Shown: one piece after another, positions 1 to 7,237 of the stretch
How positions within the stretch are numbered: position 1 is the first letter of the stretch
Layout of the letters: the number at the start of each line of letters is the position of its first letter
Source of the DNA: a bacterium
Lineage (GTDB): Bacteria > Chloroflexota > Dormibacteria > Aeolococcales > Bog-877
Direction: 5' to 3'
Assembly (NCBI GenBank): GCA_021795235.1
Contig: JAJYPP010000020.1
Span: forward strand, 1 to 49,799
Length of the DNA stretch: 49,799 nucleotides
The notes under the pieces: model-generated
Databases searched by the model: none
What the model saw: only the letters and a program-made list of their open reading frames with translations
Told to the model about the DNA's origin: nothing
Made by a program: the position numbers and the translations under genes

Positions 1-200
1 GGGCGACCCGTCAAGCAAGTGGCTCCCATGCTCCTGCGCCGCTACGGGGGCGACAACCCAGCCTCACATGCCTGGGGGAACAGATTCCCGCCTTGGCCGA
101 CGTTGGCCAACTTGAGAAGTAACGGTGTGCCTACGCCGCTTGACAACCGTAAAGTGCTCGGGCAGGCTAGAGGCGATGGGTGTGAAGAGGATCAACGCGA

Positions 201-437
201 GTGAGCGAGCCGCTATCCGTTGACTTCTCACGCCACGCAAGGCAGCGGATGGCTGAACGCGGGATCACTGAGAAGGAGGTGCGGTGGGTATTGGCTGCGC
301 CCGATCTGATCCTACCGAGCGGACAGCCAGGCAAGAAAACCCTCAGGGCGCGGCTGGGAAATGGACGGCAGATATCGGTAATCATCGTCGATGGATCTGA
401 GCCTCTGAAAGTGGTTACGGTTTGGGAGCCCTCATGA
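201..437 (+). CDS. DUF4258 family protein (toxin-like)
   Basis: Small basic protein of 78 residues with the DUF4258 signature: an N-terminal H-A-R-Q-R-M-A-E-R-G-I stretch (residues 12-22) followed by a compact beta-rich half ending in K-V-V-T-V-W. DUF4258 proteins resemble the BrnT/RelE-like RNase fold and are often found beside small partner proteins, so a toxin-like role is inferred, not shown. The start is a GTG with GAGG about ten bases upstream. The stop codon overlaps the next gene by four bases (ATGA), so the two are translated as a coupled pair. The neighbourhood holds a second, decayed toxin-antitoxin pair and tRNA fragments, which fits accessory DNA. The family call is good; the activity is uncertain. 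Confidence 0.72.
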   Translation: MSEPLSVDFSRHARQRMAERGITEKEVRWVLAAPDLILPSGQPGKKTLRARLGNGRQISVIIVDGSEPLKVVTVWEPS

Positions 438-673
438 TGGAAGACTGGGAGCGGGACGAGGAGGTCGATGCCGTCTACATTCGTCTGAGCCAAGGGCGTG
501 TGGTGCGAACCGAAGACCTTGGGGAGGGTCGGTATGCCGACTACGACGCGACTGGCACCTTGGTTGGGGTTGAACTGTTGGGCGTCAGCCAGGGGGTCAA
601 CTTGGACGGGTTGCCGAGCCACGACGTCATTGAAAGGTTCCTCACGGAGCACAGCATCCGCGTCTACGCGTGA
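434..673 (+). CDS. DUF2283 family protein (partner of the DUF4258 gene)
   Basis: A 79-residue acidic protein with the DUF2283 pattern: D-A-V-Y-I-R-L-S near residues 12-19, then A-D-Y-D-A-T-G-T-L-V-G-V-E-L-L-G (about 35-50), and a short helical tail. DUF2283 proteins commonly sit directly next to DUF4258 proteins and are regarded as the likely antitoxin of the pair; that pairing is family knowledge and the function is inference. The chosen start is the first of two adjacent ATG codons and overlaps the upstream TGA (434-437). An in-frame ATG at 422 lies inside the upstream gene and is less likely. A short CTCCT/AGGAG hairpin follows the stop (about 677-691). Confidence 0.7.
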   Translation: MMEDWERDEEVDAVYIRLSQGRVVRTEDLGEGRYADYDATGTLVGVELLGVSQGVNLDGLPSHDVIERFLTEHSIRVYA

Positions 674-711
674 CCGCTCCTCAACCAGGAGGGTGCTAGG
701 CTGGAGCAGGC

Positions 712-927
712 TCAGGGTGAAGGCTGGAGGAAGCGCTCCAGCCGGCGGGCTGCGTCTCGCTTGAGGCTCGGCATGACGCGATACTGACCCAAAGGGTCGT
801 CCCAGCGGTTGCCAAAGGTGCCTCCCGGGCCCGCAAAGCGCCAATCCGGCCACTCCCAGGGATCTGGCCGGCGGCCAATTCGGAACACCAGCTGCTCCGG
901 TCTGGCCCCTACCGGCGTCAACCTCAT
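712..927 (-). pseudogene. RES-domain toxin, 5' stub only (truncated)
   Basis: The 71-codon frame begins like a RES-domain toxin: L-V-F-R-I-G-R (residues 13-19), W-E-W-P-D-W, then G-N-R-W-D-D-P and Q-Y-R-V, matching the N-terminal R...GRW(N)...Y motif of the family. Homology then stops abruptly and the frame ends about 20 codons later. A full RES protein has 150-220 residues including a downstream catalytic Glu and Ser, all missing here. Its ATG overlaps the stop of the antitoxin gene by four bases, the normal antitoxin-toxin arrangement. RES toxins degrade NAD+; this remnant should be inactive. The break lies near 770-780, next to the DUF2283 gene, and may be a recombination junction. Confidence 0.6.
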
Positions 928-1322
928 CAGCCCCCGATCAGAAAGGCACGCGCTGCCTCGAGCAGCTCCGGCCCAACCTCACTCAGCTCACCCGCGCGAA
1001 GCAGTTGGGCCGGGACCCGGTCATCCAACTGCGGGTTCACCCCCTGGAACCAAGCCTGCACCACGTCGGGTGGGTCTCCCCAATCGCTAAGCATCGCCGC
1101 TAGCTGCAGGCCCAGCCGGAGCCGGGGCGGAACCCGGGGATCGCGGATAGCCCTCTCCCCGGACCCCCACTCTCGCACTGCCCGGGCCTCGGTCACTCCG
1201 CCGATGTACGCCACCAGCCGCTCCCCCAAGACCGCGCTCAGCTGGGCTACCACCTGCTCGAGCGAGGACCGGACCGCCTTCTCATGTGCCGCCAGGTCGG
1301 GGCGCGCTCCCGCCACGTTCAC
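927..1322 (-). CDS. Xre/MbcA/ParS-type antitoxin
   Basis: A 131-residue protein matching the toxin-binding half of Xre/MbcA/ParS antitoxins: a helix with L-V-A-Y-I-G-G-V-T-E-A-R-A-V-R-E-W, then R-L-R-L-G-L-Q-L-A-A-M-L, A-W-F-Q-G-V-N-P-Q-L-D-D-R-V-P (the hallmark W-F/N-P/L-x-x-x-P segment) and a C-terminal A-A-R-A-F-L. It should bind and neutralise a RES toxin and repress its own promoter. The GTG at 1322 is chosen because GGAGG lies seven bases upstream; the open frame runs further to 1586 without family similarity. The toxin partner immediately downstream is truncated, so this may be an orphan antitoxin. A 7-bp palindrome about 100 bases upstream could be its operator. Confidence 0.68.
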   Translation of the reverse strand: MNVAGARPDLAAHEKAVRSSLEQVVAQLSAVLGERLVAYIGGVTEARAVREWGSGERAIRDPRVPPRLRLGLQLAAMLSDWGDPPDVVQAWFQGVNPQLDDRVPAQLLRAGELSEVGPELLEAARAFLIGG

Positions 1323-1411
1323 GGCAGACCCTCCATGTGTAGCTCTTCCGGGTCGGGCTGGCCCCGACCAATCCCATGCCAAAGCCAAGGCCACACCTTC
1401 TCTTCGCAAAA

Positions 1412-1429
1412 GCACTGCCGGAGCAGTGC
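1412..1429. promoter_or_regulatory. Palindrome upstream of the antitoxin gene
   Basis: A perfect inverted repeat, GCACTGC-CGGA-GCAGTGC, centred about 98 bases before the GTG of the Xre-type antitoxin. Antitoxins of this family usually autoregulate through palindromes, so it is a candidate operator. It could equally be a stem-loop in the leader. Confidence 0.35.
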
Positions 1430-1740
1430 CGATGATGCACCGCCGTGGGACCATTGCGGCTCCTCGCTGCGGCTGGGTTCTCCGGCAACCAGCCCACCCA
1501 GCTCGTCCGCCGGCGTCCCCACCCGCGGCTGTCGACGTGTCCCGCGCGCCGCGCCCAGGGCCAAACCCGCAGCCCTCACACTCCACGCGACCGCCAACCT
1601 ACCGGCCGTGTCGCGGCGTGGCGGACTGACAGCAATGTTGACAGCAACGGGCGCGGACGTGCCCGGCTGCGGGCGGACACTGGGACCGGTCAAGAGCTAC
1701 GTCTTGAAGTCGGAGACGGACCGTGGTGAACCCCAGCGGA

Positions 1741-1800
1741 CGTCGGCTGGTCGGCCTCTTAATCCCAAGATTCCAGGTTCGAGTCCTGGTGCGGGCACCA
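1741..1800 (+). other. tRNA-Lys(CTT)-like 3' half (tRNA fragment)
   Basis: From 1756 the sequence reads as the 3' half of a tRNA in correct register: anticodon loop CTCTTAA (anticodon CTT at 1758-1760), a 3' anticodon strand, a five-base variable loop, a perfect T arm (CCAGG-TTCGAGT-CCTGG, 1773-1789), the acceptor strand TGCGGGC, discriminator A and encoded CCA (1798-1800). No matching 5' acceptor strand (GCCCGCA) or D arm is present at the expected distance, and the 5' anticodon strand pairs at only about three of five positions. It is therefore a fragment and not a working tRNA. Such 3' halves are typical remnants of integration into tRNA genes. Confidence 0.6.
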
Positions 1801-1808
1801 CTTTTTAA

Positions 1809-1844
1809 GCTCAGAGTCCTAAGCTTTCGACTCAACCTCTGAGC
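1809..1844. repeat. Inverted repeat after the tRNA fragment
   Basis: Perfect 8-bp arms GCTCAGAG (1809-1816) and CTCTGAGC (1837-1844) around a 20-base loop that holds a second, competing GAGTC/GACTC pair. It lies directly after the CCA end and a T-run. It may be a terminator of the ancestral tRNA or part of an attachment site; no function is proven. Confidence 0.4.
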
Positions 1845-1931
1845 GGGGGTGAGGGGGCCTCGGCGGGGTCGGGCTGGTCAGCCTGCAGGGTGAGCTCAAT
1901 AGCGTCGTTGGCAGGCGCGAGTGAACGTCTC

Positions 1932-1988
1932 CTGGTCGCCCTCTTGATCCCAAGGTCCCAGGTTGCGAGCCCTGCTGCCGGCAGCACT
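1932..1988 (+). repeat. Second, degenerate copy of the tRNA 3' half
   Basis: Aligns with 1747-1802 over its whole length. It keeps CTGGTCG, CCTCTT-ATCCCAAG, CCCAGGTT and GCAGCACT-type ends, but has a one-base insertion in the T loop and a broken acceptor strand. The two copies are in direct orientation about 185 bases apart. The similarity extends weakly to their left (GAAC...GTC), so this looks like a duplicated segment or paired attachment sites and not chance. Confidence 0.5.
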
Positions 1989-2219
1989 GTTGATCTGGAG
2001 TGGTACGCGGACTACCTTGACTGCGTGGTCGCCCCAAGATGACAGCTGCTCTTGACAGCCGTCGCGTGTGGCCACCCCGGCGGCGAGATGACCAGGATGG
2101 TCGGGCCAGCCAGTGGCGACCCAAAGGCGGATCGGTAACCTGTAACCAGCCCGCGCCGAATCTCGGAGCAATGGGCTCATCTGCATCGAACCTGGAATCT
2201 CGCCCACTGGAGTCGAAAC

Positions 2220-2810
2220 ATGGCCAAGCCCCTCCTGAAGATACTGATTGGCAGCACCCGCCCCGGCCGGGTCGGCTTGCCGGTCTCCCAGTGGTTCCAC
2301 CACCACGCCGTGGCCCACAGCGGTTTCGAGATCCAGGTGGTTGACCTGGCGGTGGTGAACCTACCCATGATGGACGAGCCCAATCACCCGCGGCTGCATC
2401 TGTACACCCATCAACACACCAAGGACTGGAGCCAGACCATCGAGGAGGCGGACGCCTTCGTGTTCGTAGTCCCCGAGTACAACTACGGATTCAACGCCCC
2501 GATCAAGAACGCCATCGACTACCTGAACCAGGAGTGGCAGTACAAGCCCATCGGCTTCGTCAGCTACGGCGGGGTGGCGGCCGGCACGCGCTCAGTGCAA
2601 ATGCTCAAGCAGGTGGTGACGACCCTGAAGATGGTGCCAGTGTTCGAGTCTGTCAACATCCCATTCGTGGCTCAGCTCCTGGACCAGGATGGCCGGCTGC
2701 TGAGCAACCAAGTGATGGACACCGCGGCGCGAGACATGCTGGACGAATTGCGCCGCTGGACGCAGGCCCTGGCGCCGTTGCGCGGGAACCCGGCCCGGAC
2801 CGTCGGTTAG
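2220..2810 (+). CDS. NADPH-dependent FMN reductase family protein
   Basis: A 196-residue flavodoxin-fold oxidoreductase. The FMN phosphate loop G-S-T-R-P-G-R (11-17) follows the first strand; the flavin-binding P-E-Y-N-Y-G (85-90) and a later S-Y-G-G-V-A-A-G-T-R segment complete the classic NADPH-dependent FMN reductase/azoreductase pattern. It is expected to be cytosolic and to pass hydride from NAD(P)H through FMN to quinones, azo compounds or free flavin; the natural substrate cannot be read from sequence. The start ATG has GGAG seven bases upstream. It is a single gene, convergent with fabF and separated from it by a strong inverted repeat. Length is normal for the family. Confidence 0.85.
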   Translation: MAKPLLKILIGSTRPGRVGLPVSQWFHHHAVAHSGFEIQVVDLAVVNLPMMDEPNHPRLHLYTHQHTKDWSQTIEEADAFVFVVPEYNYGFNAPIKNAIDYLNQEWQYKPIGFVSYGGVAAGTRSVQMLKQVVTTLKMVPVFESVNIPFVAQLLDQDGRLLSNQVMDTAARDMLDELRRWTQALAPLRGNPARTVG

Positions 2811-2865
2811 GCGTAGACGAGAGGGCCGTCCTCGGCTGCGGATGCGCCCGTGGTTCCTTCCGGGA

Positions 2866-2909
2866 CCGGCCCCGGGTTCTCAGGGCGCATCAGCTACGGC
2901 CGGGGCCGG
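2866..2909. terminator. Inverted repeat between convergent genes
   Basis: Perfect 10-bp arms, CCGGCCCCGG (2866-2875) and CCGGGGCCGG (2900-2909), with a 24-base loop in the 100-base gap between two convergent stop codons. It is a likely bidirectional transcription barrier, although there is no T-run. Confidence 0.4.
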
Positions 2910-2912
2910 ACC

Positions 2913-4172
2913 TCAGTCCTGCAGGTCTCGGAAGGCGAGGCAGGCATTGTGGCCCCCGAACCCGAAAGAGTTGTTCAGCACCAGATGCGGATTGACCAGC
3001 CGCACGCCCTCGGTCACGTAGTCGAGGTCACACTCAGGATCCGGGGTCTCGTAGTTGATGGTGGGTGGAACCCTGCCGTCGATCAGGGTCATCACCGAGA
3101 AGACCGACTCGATCGCGCCGGCGGCCCCCAGGCTGTGACCGGTCATCGACTTGGTGGAGGAGATGGGGATCTGGCCGGCGTGTTCGCCCAGCACCTGCTT
3201 GATCGCCGCCGTCTCCGCGGCATCGTTGAGCGGAGTCGAGGTGCCATGGGCGTTGATGTAGTCCACCTCCCCCGCTGAGGCGCCCGCCTTCTCCAGCGCT
3301 CGCTGCATCACGCGCCGAGCCCCCCGCCCACTCGGCTCCGGGGCGGTCAGATGGTAGGCGTCGGCGCTGGCGCCGTAGCCCACCACCTCCGCCAGCATCG
3401 CAGCCCCCCTGGCTCTGGCATGCTCATAATCCTCGAGCACCAGGATCCCGCAGGCCTCGGCGATCACGAAGCCGTCGCGGCCCAGGTCGAAGGGCCGGCT
3501 GGCGTGCTCGGGATCATCATTGCGCTGGGACAGCGCCCGCATGGAGTTGAAGGCCCCCACCGCCAGCGGGGTTATAGAGGCCTCGGTCCCTCCGCACAGG
3601 CAGGCGATCGCATCCCCTCGGCGGATGATCTCGGTGGCCTCGCCGATCGCGTGCGCGCCGCTGGCGCAAGCCGAGACCAAGGCGAAGTTGGGCCCACTGG
3701 CGCCAAACCGCATCGCGATCTCACCGGCGGCGATGTCGGAGAGGATCATCGGGACCGTGAAGGGGCTGAGCCGACGTGCCCCCTTCTCGGCCAGGGTCAA
3801 GGTGGCCTGCTCGGTCACCTTGAGACCGCCGATGCCCGAGCCCACAATCACCCCCACCAGGTCGCGGTTGGAGTCGTCGATGGGCAGTTTGGACTGCTCC
3901 AACGCCTCACTGGTGGCGGCCAGCGCGAACTGGGTGAAGCGGGCGGTGCGACCTATCTGCTTGCGCTCGATGAAGTCCGCCGGATCGAAGTTTGGCACCT
4001 CACCCGCCATCTGCGAAGCAAACGCCCCGGCGTCGAATGACTGGATCCTGCCAATCCCGTTGCGCCCCGCGCAAAGCCCCTCCCAGGTGGCCGCGACGCC
4101 GACTCCCAGGGGCGTCACCGCACCCATGCCGGTCACCACCACGCGCCCCGGCGCGGGAGCCGTAGCTCTCAA
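2913..4172 (-). CDS. fabF: Beta-ketoacyl-ACP synthase II
   Basis: A 419-residue thiolase-fold condensing enzyme that elongates acyl-ACP with malonyl-ACP in type II fatty acid synthesis. The Cys-His-His triad is present: C169 in S-A-C-A-S-G, H309 in N-A-H-G-T-S-T and H346 in T-G-H-S-L-G-A, with K341 conserved. The C-terminal G-F-G-G-H-N-A is also typical. The start is a TTG with AGGGG about seven bases upstream. It follows fabH by 64 bases on the same strand, with no acpP, fabD or fabG between them, unlike the usual fabH-fabD-fabG-acpP-fabF order. It could be called FabB/FabF generically, but length and motifs fit FabF well. Confidence 0.93.
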   Translation of the reverse strand: MRATAPAPGRVVVTGMGAVTPLGVGVAATWEGLCAGRNGIGRIQSFDAGAFASQMAGEVPNFDPADFIERKQIGRTARFTQFALAATSEALEQSKLPIDDSNRDLVGVIVGSGIGGLKVTEQATLTLAEKGARRLSPFTVPMILSDIAAGEIAMRFGASGPNFALVSACASGAHAIGEATEIIRRGDAIACLCGGTEASITPLAVGAFNSMRALSQRNDDPEHASRPFDLGRDGFVIAEACGILVLEDYEHARARGAAMLAEVVGYGASADAYHLTAPEPSGRGARRVMQRALEKAGASAGEVDYINAHGTSTPLNDAAETAAIKQVLGEHAGQIPISSTKSMTGHSLGAAGAIESVFSVMTLIDGRVPPTINYETPDPECDLDYVTEGVRLVNPHLVLNNSFGFGGHNACLAFRDLQD

Positions 4173-4236
4173 CAGCCAGCCCCTCTGGTTAGGGGCCGCG
4201 GGCCCACCTGGTCGATGCGGATGGACTGCAGCGCTC

Positions 4237-5322
4237 TCAACCTCCAGTCGCGGGGTCGTCGACCCGGACCGCCGTTGGTCCCCAGCGCAGGATCAGCCCG
4301 CCCCAGGTAAGTCCGGCCCCGAAGGCGACCAGGCAGATGAGATCGCCCGTCCGGCAGACGCCGTTGGCGGCAGCCTCGGCCAGGGCCAGGGGAATGGAGG
4401 CTGAGGAGGTGTTGCCGGTCCTCTCCAGATTGGTGACGAAGCGCTCCATGGGAAACTTCAACCGGCCCGCCGCGGTCGCCAGGATCCTGGAGTTGGCCTG
4501 GTGCGGCACCACCAGCGCGATGTCCCCCACACCCACGCCGATGGACTCCGCCAAGCGCAGGACCACCTCCTCCAGGATCTTGGTGCTGAAGCGGAAAACC
4601 TCCCGGCCGTTCATGGTGACCACCCTGCCTAGCGACCTCTTGGACGAGGTGTACTCGGGCATGTTCGGCGATGGCTGAGAGTCGAGCGGAGCCGGCAGGG
4701 TGCCCAGGGCGGTCGCGCCGCGGCCATCCGCACCCAGGTCCAAAGCCAGGATCTCACTCCCGGGCGACCTCTCATCCCCGACCAGGAACGCTCCTGCCCC
4801 GTCCCCAAAAAGGATGGCAGTCGAGCGATCGGACCAATCGAGCAACCGGGAAAAGATCTCTGCCGCCACCACCAGAACCCGATGGCTCAGCCCAGACTGG
4901 ATCAGGGACTGGGCCAGGGCCAGCCCGTAGACCGCGCCCGAGCATGCAGCCTGGAGGTCGAAGGCCGGCCCCAGCGGACAGCCCAGCTCCGCCTGCAACC
5001 GGCAGGCGAGCGACGGAAATGTCTCGTCAGGCGAGCTGCTGGAGCAGATTATGGTGTCGACCTGCCCGGGCTCCACCCCGGCGGCGCCAAGGCAGGCTCT
5101 GGCACTGCGGGCAGCCAGATCCAGAAGGGTCTCCTCGGGTCCCGCCACTCGCCGCTCCTGGATCCCGGTCCGGCTGGCGATCCACTCGTCGGACGTCTCC
5201 AGGAAGCGTTCCAGGTCGGCATTGCTGACCCGGGTGGAAGGCAGCGCGGTCCCCAAGCCCAGAACCCGACATCCCCCGCCGGGTCCGGCCGCGACTGCGC
5301 TGGCTCGCCAAACCGACCCCAT
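4237..5322 (-). CDS. fabH: Beta-ketoacyl-ACP synthase III
   Basis: A 361-residue initiation condensing enzyme that joins an acyl-CoA primer to malonyl-ACP. The catalytic set is clear: C127 in Q-A-A-C-S-G-A, H274 in V-P-H-Q-A-N and N304 in R-T-G-N-T-S-S. The family signature T-S-D-E-W-I-x-x-R-T-G-I lies near residues 43-54. The ATG at 5322 gives about 18 residues more than typical FabH; the frame stays open upstream to 5826 but would overlap the divergent accD, so the shorter form is preferred. It is transcribed with fabF. Its promoter region is shared with accD and contains a perfect inverted repeat whose arm supplies a TAACCT hexamer in this direction. Confidence 0.92.
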   Translation of the reverse strand: MGSVWRASAVAAGPGGGCRVLGLGTALPSTRVSNADLERFLETSDEWIASRTGIQERRVAGPEETLLDLAARSARACLGAAGVEPGQVDTIICSSSSPDETFPSLACRLQAELGCPLGPAFDLQAACSGAVYGLALAQSLIQSGLSHRVLVVAAEIFSRLLDWSDRSTAILFGDGAGAFLVGDERSPGSEILALDLGADGRGATALGTLPAPLDSQPSPNMPEYTSSKRSLGRVVTMNGREVFRFSTKILEEVVLRLAESIGVGVGDIALVVPHQANSRILATAAGRLKFPMERFVTNLERTGNTSSASIPLALAEAAANGVCRTGDLICLVAFGAGLTWGGLILRWGPTAVRVDDPATGG

Positions 5323-5349
5323 CGGCTCTTCAAGGTCCAAAGTGACTCC

Positions 5350-5391
5350 AAGGTTACGCAGTCGCCCTGGGGCCCGCTGGGGCGTAACCTT
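5350..5391. promoter_or_regulatory. Inverted repeat in the fabH/accD divergent promoter region
   Basis: Perfect 10-bp arms AAGGTTACGC (5350-5359) and GCGTAACCTT (5382-5391), separated by 22 bases, in the 168-base gap between fabH and accD. Each arm contains TAACCT reading outward: towards fabH at 5356-5351 and towards accD at 5385-5390. The pair may therefore be two mirrored -10 elements, a shared operator for a fatty-acid regulator, or both. No convincing -35 boxes were seen at 17 bp. Confidence 0.55.
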
Positions 5392-5490
5392 TCTCGCGGT
5401 TCGGGACTGTGCTGAGGTGAGACCTTTGGCCGTGATCGGCCCAGGCACCGGTTTCGCGTTCGAGCCGGAGGCTACTGAGGGAGGACGCGG

Positions 5491-6342
5491 ATGTCGATAA
5501 GCCCGGCCTACGTTCGTGCTCAGGCAGTCAAGGACCCAGGAGCTTTCACCTGCGCCGCCTGCCACACGACCTACCCGGCCGCGCAGGTCGCCGGAACCCT
5601 GTACGTGTGCCCGGGGTGCTCGCACCACGCCAGGATCGGGGCTCATGAGCGAATCCGTCAGCTGGTCGATAAGGGGTCGTTCCAGGAGTGGGATCAGGAC
5701 CTGGCGGGAACCGATCGGTTGGGATTCTTCGACACGCGGGCGTACACCGATCGGCTGGACGAGGCCCGGGCTCGGCAGCAGCTGCCTGACGCGCTGTTGA
5801 CGGGATCGGGGGCGATCGAGGGCCACCCTGCCGGTGTCGCCGCCTTCGACTTCGGTTTCCTGGGCGGCAGCCTCTCAACCGCAGTCGGCGAGCGGCTCGC
5901 GAGGGCTATCGAGCACAGCGCCGAGCAGTGCCTCCCGTTCGTGTGCGTCACCTCTTCCGGCGGAGCCCGGATGCAGGAGGGGGTCTTCTCCCTGATGCAG
6001 ATGGCCAAGAGCGTTTCGGCGCTGCATCAGTTGGCGGAGGCCCACCTGCCATTCATCTCGATTCTGGTGGACCCGACCATGGGAGGGAGCATCGCCAGCT
6101 TCGCCGCCCTGGGAGACGTCATCCTGGCGGAGCCCAAGGCGATGATCGGCTTCACCGGGGCTCGGGTCATCACCCAAGCGACCTACGAGCAGCTCCCTGC
6201 GGGCTTTCAGACCTCAGAATTCCATCACGCGCGGGGCCTCATCGATCGGGTGGTAGACCGCCGCGAGCTGAAGGCAGTGCTCGCTCAGATCCTGGCCGTG
6301 CTGGCTGCTCCCAGCCTGGAGGCCGATCGGATCCAGGCATGA
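5491..6342 (+). CDS. accD: Acetyl-CoA carboxylase, carboxyltransferase beta subunit
   Basis: A 283-residue subunit that, with AccA, transfers CO2 from carboxybiotin to acetyl-CoA to make malonyl-CoA in the cytosol. The N-terminal zinc ribbon is intact: C21-x-x-C24 and C40-x-x-C43. The crotonase-type core has S-S-G-G-A-R-M-Q-E-G and the D-P-T-x-G-G-S segment of the family. The ATG start has GGAGG just upstream. The stop overlaps the accA start by four bases, giving equal-ratio coupled translation. It is divergent from fabH, so malonyl-CoA supply and chain initiation share one regulatory region. Confidence 0.94.
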   Translation: MSISPAYVRAQAVKDPGAFTCAACHTTYPAAQVAGTLYVCPGCSHHARIGAHERIRQLVDKGSFQEWDQDLAGTDRLGFFDTRAYTDRLDEARARQQLPDALLTGSGAIEGHPAGVAAFDFGFLGGSLSTAVGERLARAIEHSAEQCLPFVCVTSSGGARMQEGVFSLMQMAKSVSALHQLAEAHLPFISILVDPTMGGSIASFAALGDVILAEPKAMIGFTGARVITQATYEQLPAGFQTSEFHHARGLIDRVVDRRELKAVLAQILAVLAAPSLEADRIQA

Positions 6343-7175
6343 GCCCTGCGGATGGCCGGGGCCAGGCGGAGACCGAGGAGGCTGCGGCCGCCTGGGCCCA
6401 CGTGGAGGTGTCACGGCACCCCGACCGCCCCTATGCCCTCGACCTGATCCAGCGCTGCCTGGACGATTTCATCGAACTCCACGGGGATCGTCAGGGCGGC
6501 GACGACGCCGCGATGGTGATTGGCCTGGCTCGGCTCGGCGGCAAACGGCTCGCGGTGGTGGCCAATCAGAAGGGCAGGACCCTGGAGGAGCGGGGGCGGC
6601 GGAACTTCGGCATGGCCCACCCTGAAGGCTACCGCAAGGCGCAGCGGCTGTTCACACTGGCGGGCCGGCTGAAGCTGCCGGTCGTCAGCTTCATTGACAC
6701 CCCCGGCGCCTACCCCGGAGTCGCCGCCGAGGAGCGCGGCCAGGCCTGGGCCATCGCCCAGACCCTGGAGGCCCAGTTGGCGCTGCCCACCCCGTACCTA
6801 GCGGTGGTGATTGGCGAGGGCGGCAGTGGAGGCGCCCTCGCCACCCTGCTGGCGGACTCGGTCATGGTGCTGGAGCACGCATTCCTATCCGTCGCCTCCC
6901 CGGAGGCGGCGGCGGCGATTCTCTTCCGCGACGCGGGCCAGAAGCAGCACGCCGCGGCCGCCCTGCGGCTGGAGGCGGCCAACCTGCTGGAGTGGGGCAT
7001 CGCCGACGAGATCGTCCCCGAACCCGAGGGCGGAGCGCACACGGACTGGGACGCGACAGCGGCAATCCTCAGGCCCCGCCTGGAAGCACGGCTGGCCCAG
7101 CTGACGCAGCGTGGGTTCGACCCGGCTCGGCGCCGGGCACGCTATCGCCAGCTCGACGGCCTCTTCGAAGCCTGA
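6339..7175 (+). CDS. accA: Acetyl-CoA carboxylase, carboxyltransferase alpha subunit
   Basis: A 278-residue partner of AccD in the carboxyltransferase heterotetramer. Recognisable AccA segments follow in order: R-P-Y-A-L-D-L-I, F-I-E-L-H-G-D-R, N-Q-K-G-R, N-F-G-M-A-H-P-E-G-Y-R-K-A, the F-I-D-T-P-G-A-Y-P-G loop and G-E-G-G-S-G-G-A-L. It lacks about 40 N-terminal residues of the E. coli form, which is common in compact versions. The start ATG overlaps the accD stop (6339-6342); an open frame continues upstream inside accD but is not coding. The biotin carboxylase and carrier (accC, accB) are not in the window. Confidence 0.93.
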   Translation: MSPADGRGQAETEEAAAAWAHVEVSRHPDRPYALDLIQRCLDDFIELHGDRQGGDDAAMVIGLARLGGKRLAVVANQKGRTLEERGRRNFGMAHPEGYRKAQRLFTLAGRLKLPVVSFIDTPGAYPGVAAEERGQAWAIAQTLEAQLALPTPYLAVVIGEGGSGGALATLLADSVMVLEHAFLSVASPEAAAAILFRDAGQKQHAAAALRLEAANLLEWGIADEIVPEPEGGAHTDWDATAAILRPRLEARLAQLTQRGFDPARRRARYRQLDGLFEA

Positions 7176-7237
7176 GCGCCGGAGTCCTACTCGCCTGACT
7201 CGCGGCCACAGGATGCCCACCGGGGCCGGCCCAGCGG

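Larger units (their letters stand above)
1323..2219. other. Gene-poor stretch
   Basis: Apart from the palindrome at 1412-1429, the two tRNA-derived copies and the inverted repeat at 1809-1844, nothing coding is convincing here. Open frames exist on both strands but have arginine/proline-rich compositions typical of GC-rich shadow frames and no family similarity. Confidence 0.5.

Noticed and set aside
1650..1800. Intron-containing tRNA using GTGCCCG (1650) as 5' acceptor strand
   Set aside because: The pairing with CGGGCAC is off register for the CCA end, and the intervening 100 bases show neither a D arm nor intron features.
5323..5826. N-terminal extension of FabH
   Set aside because: It runs antisense across the start of accD and the divergent promoter region.
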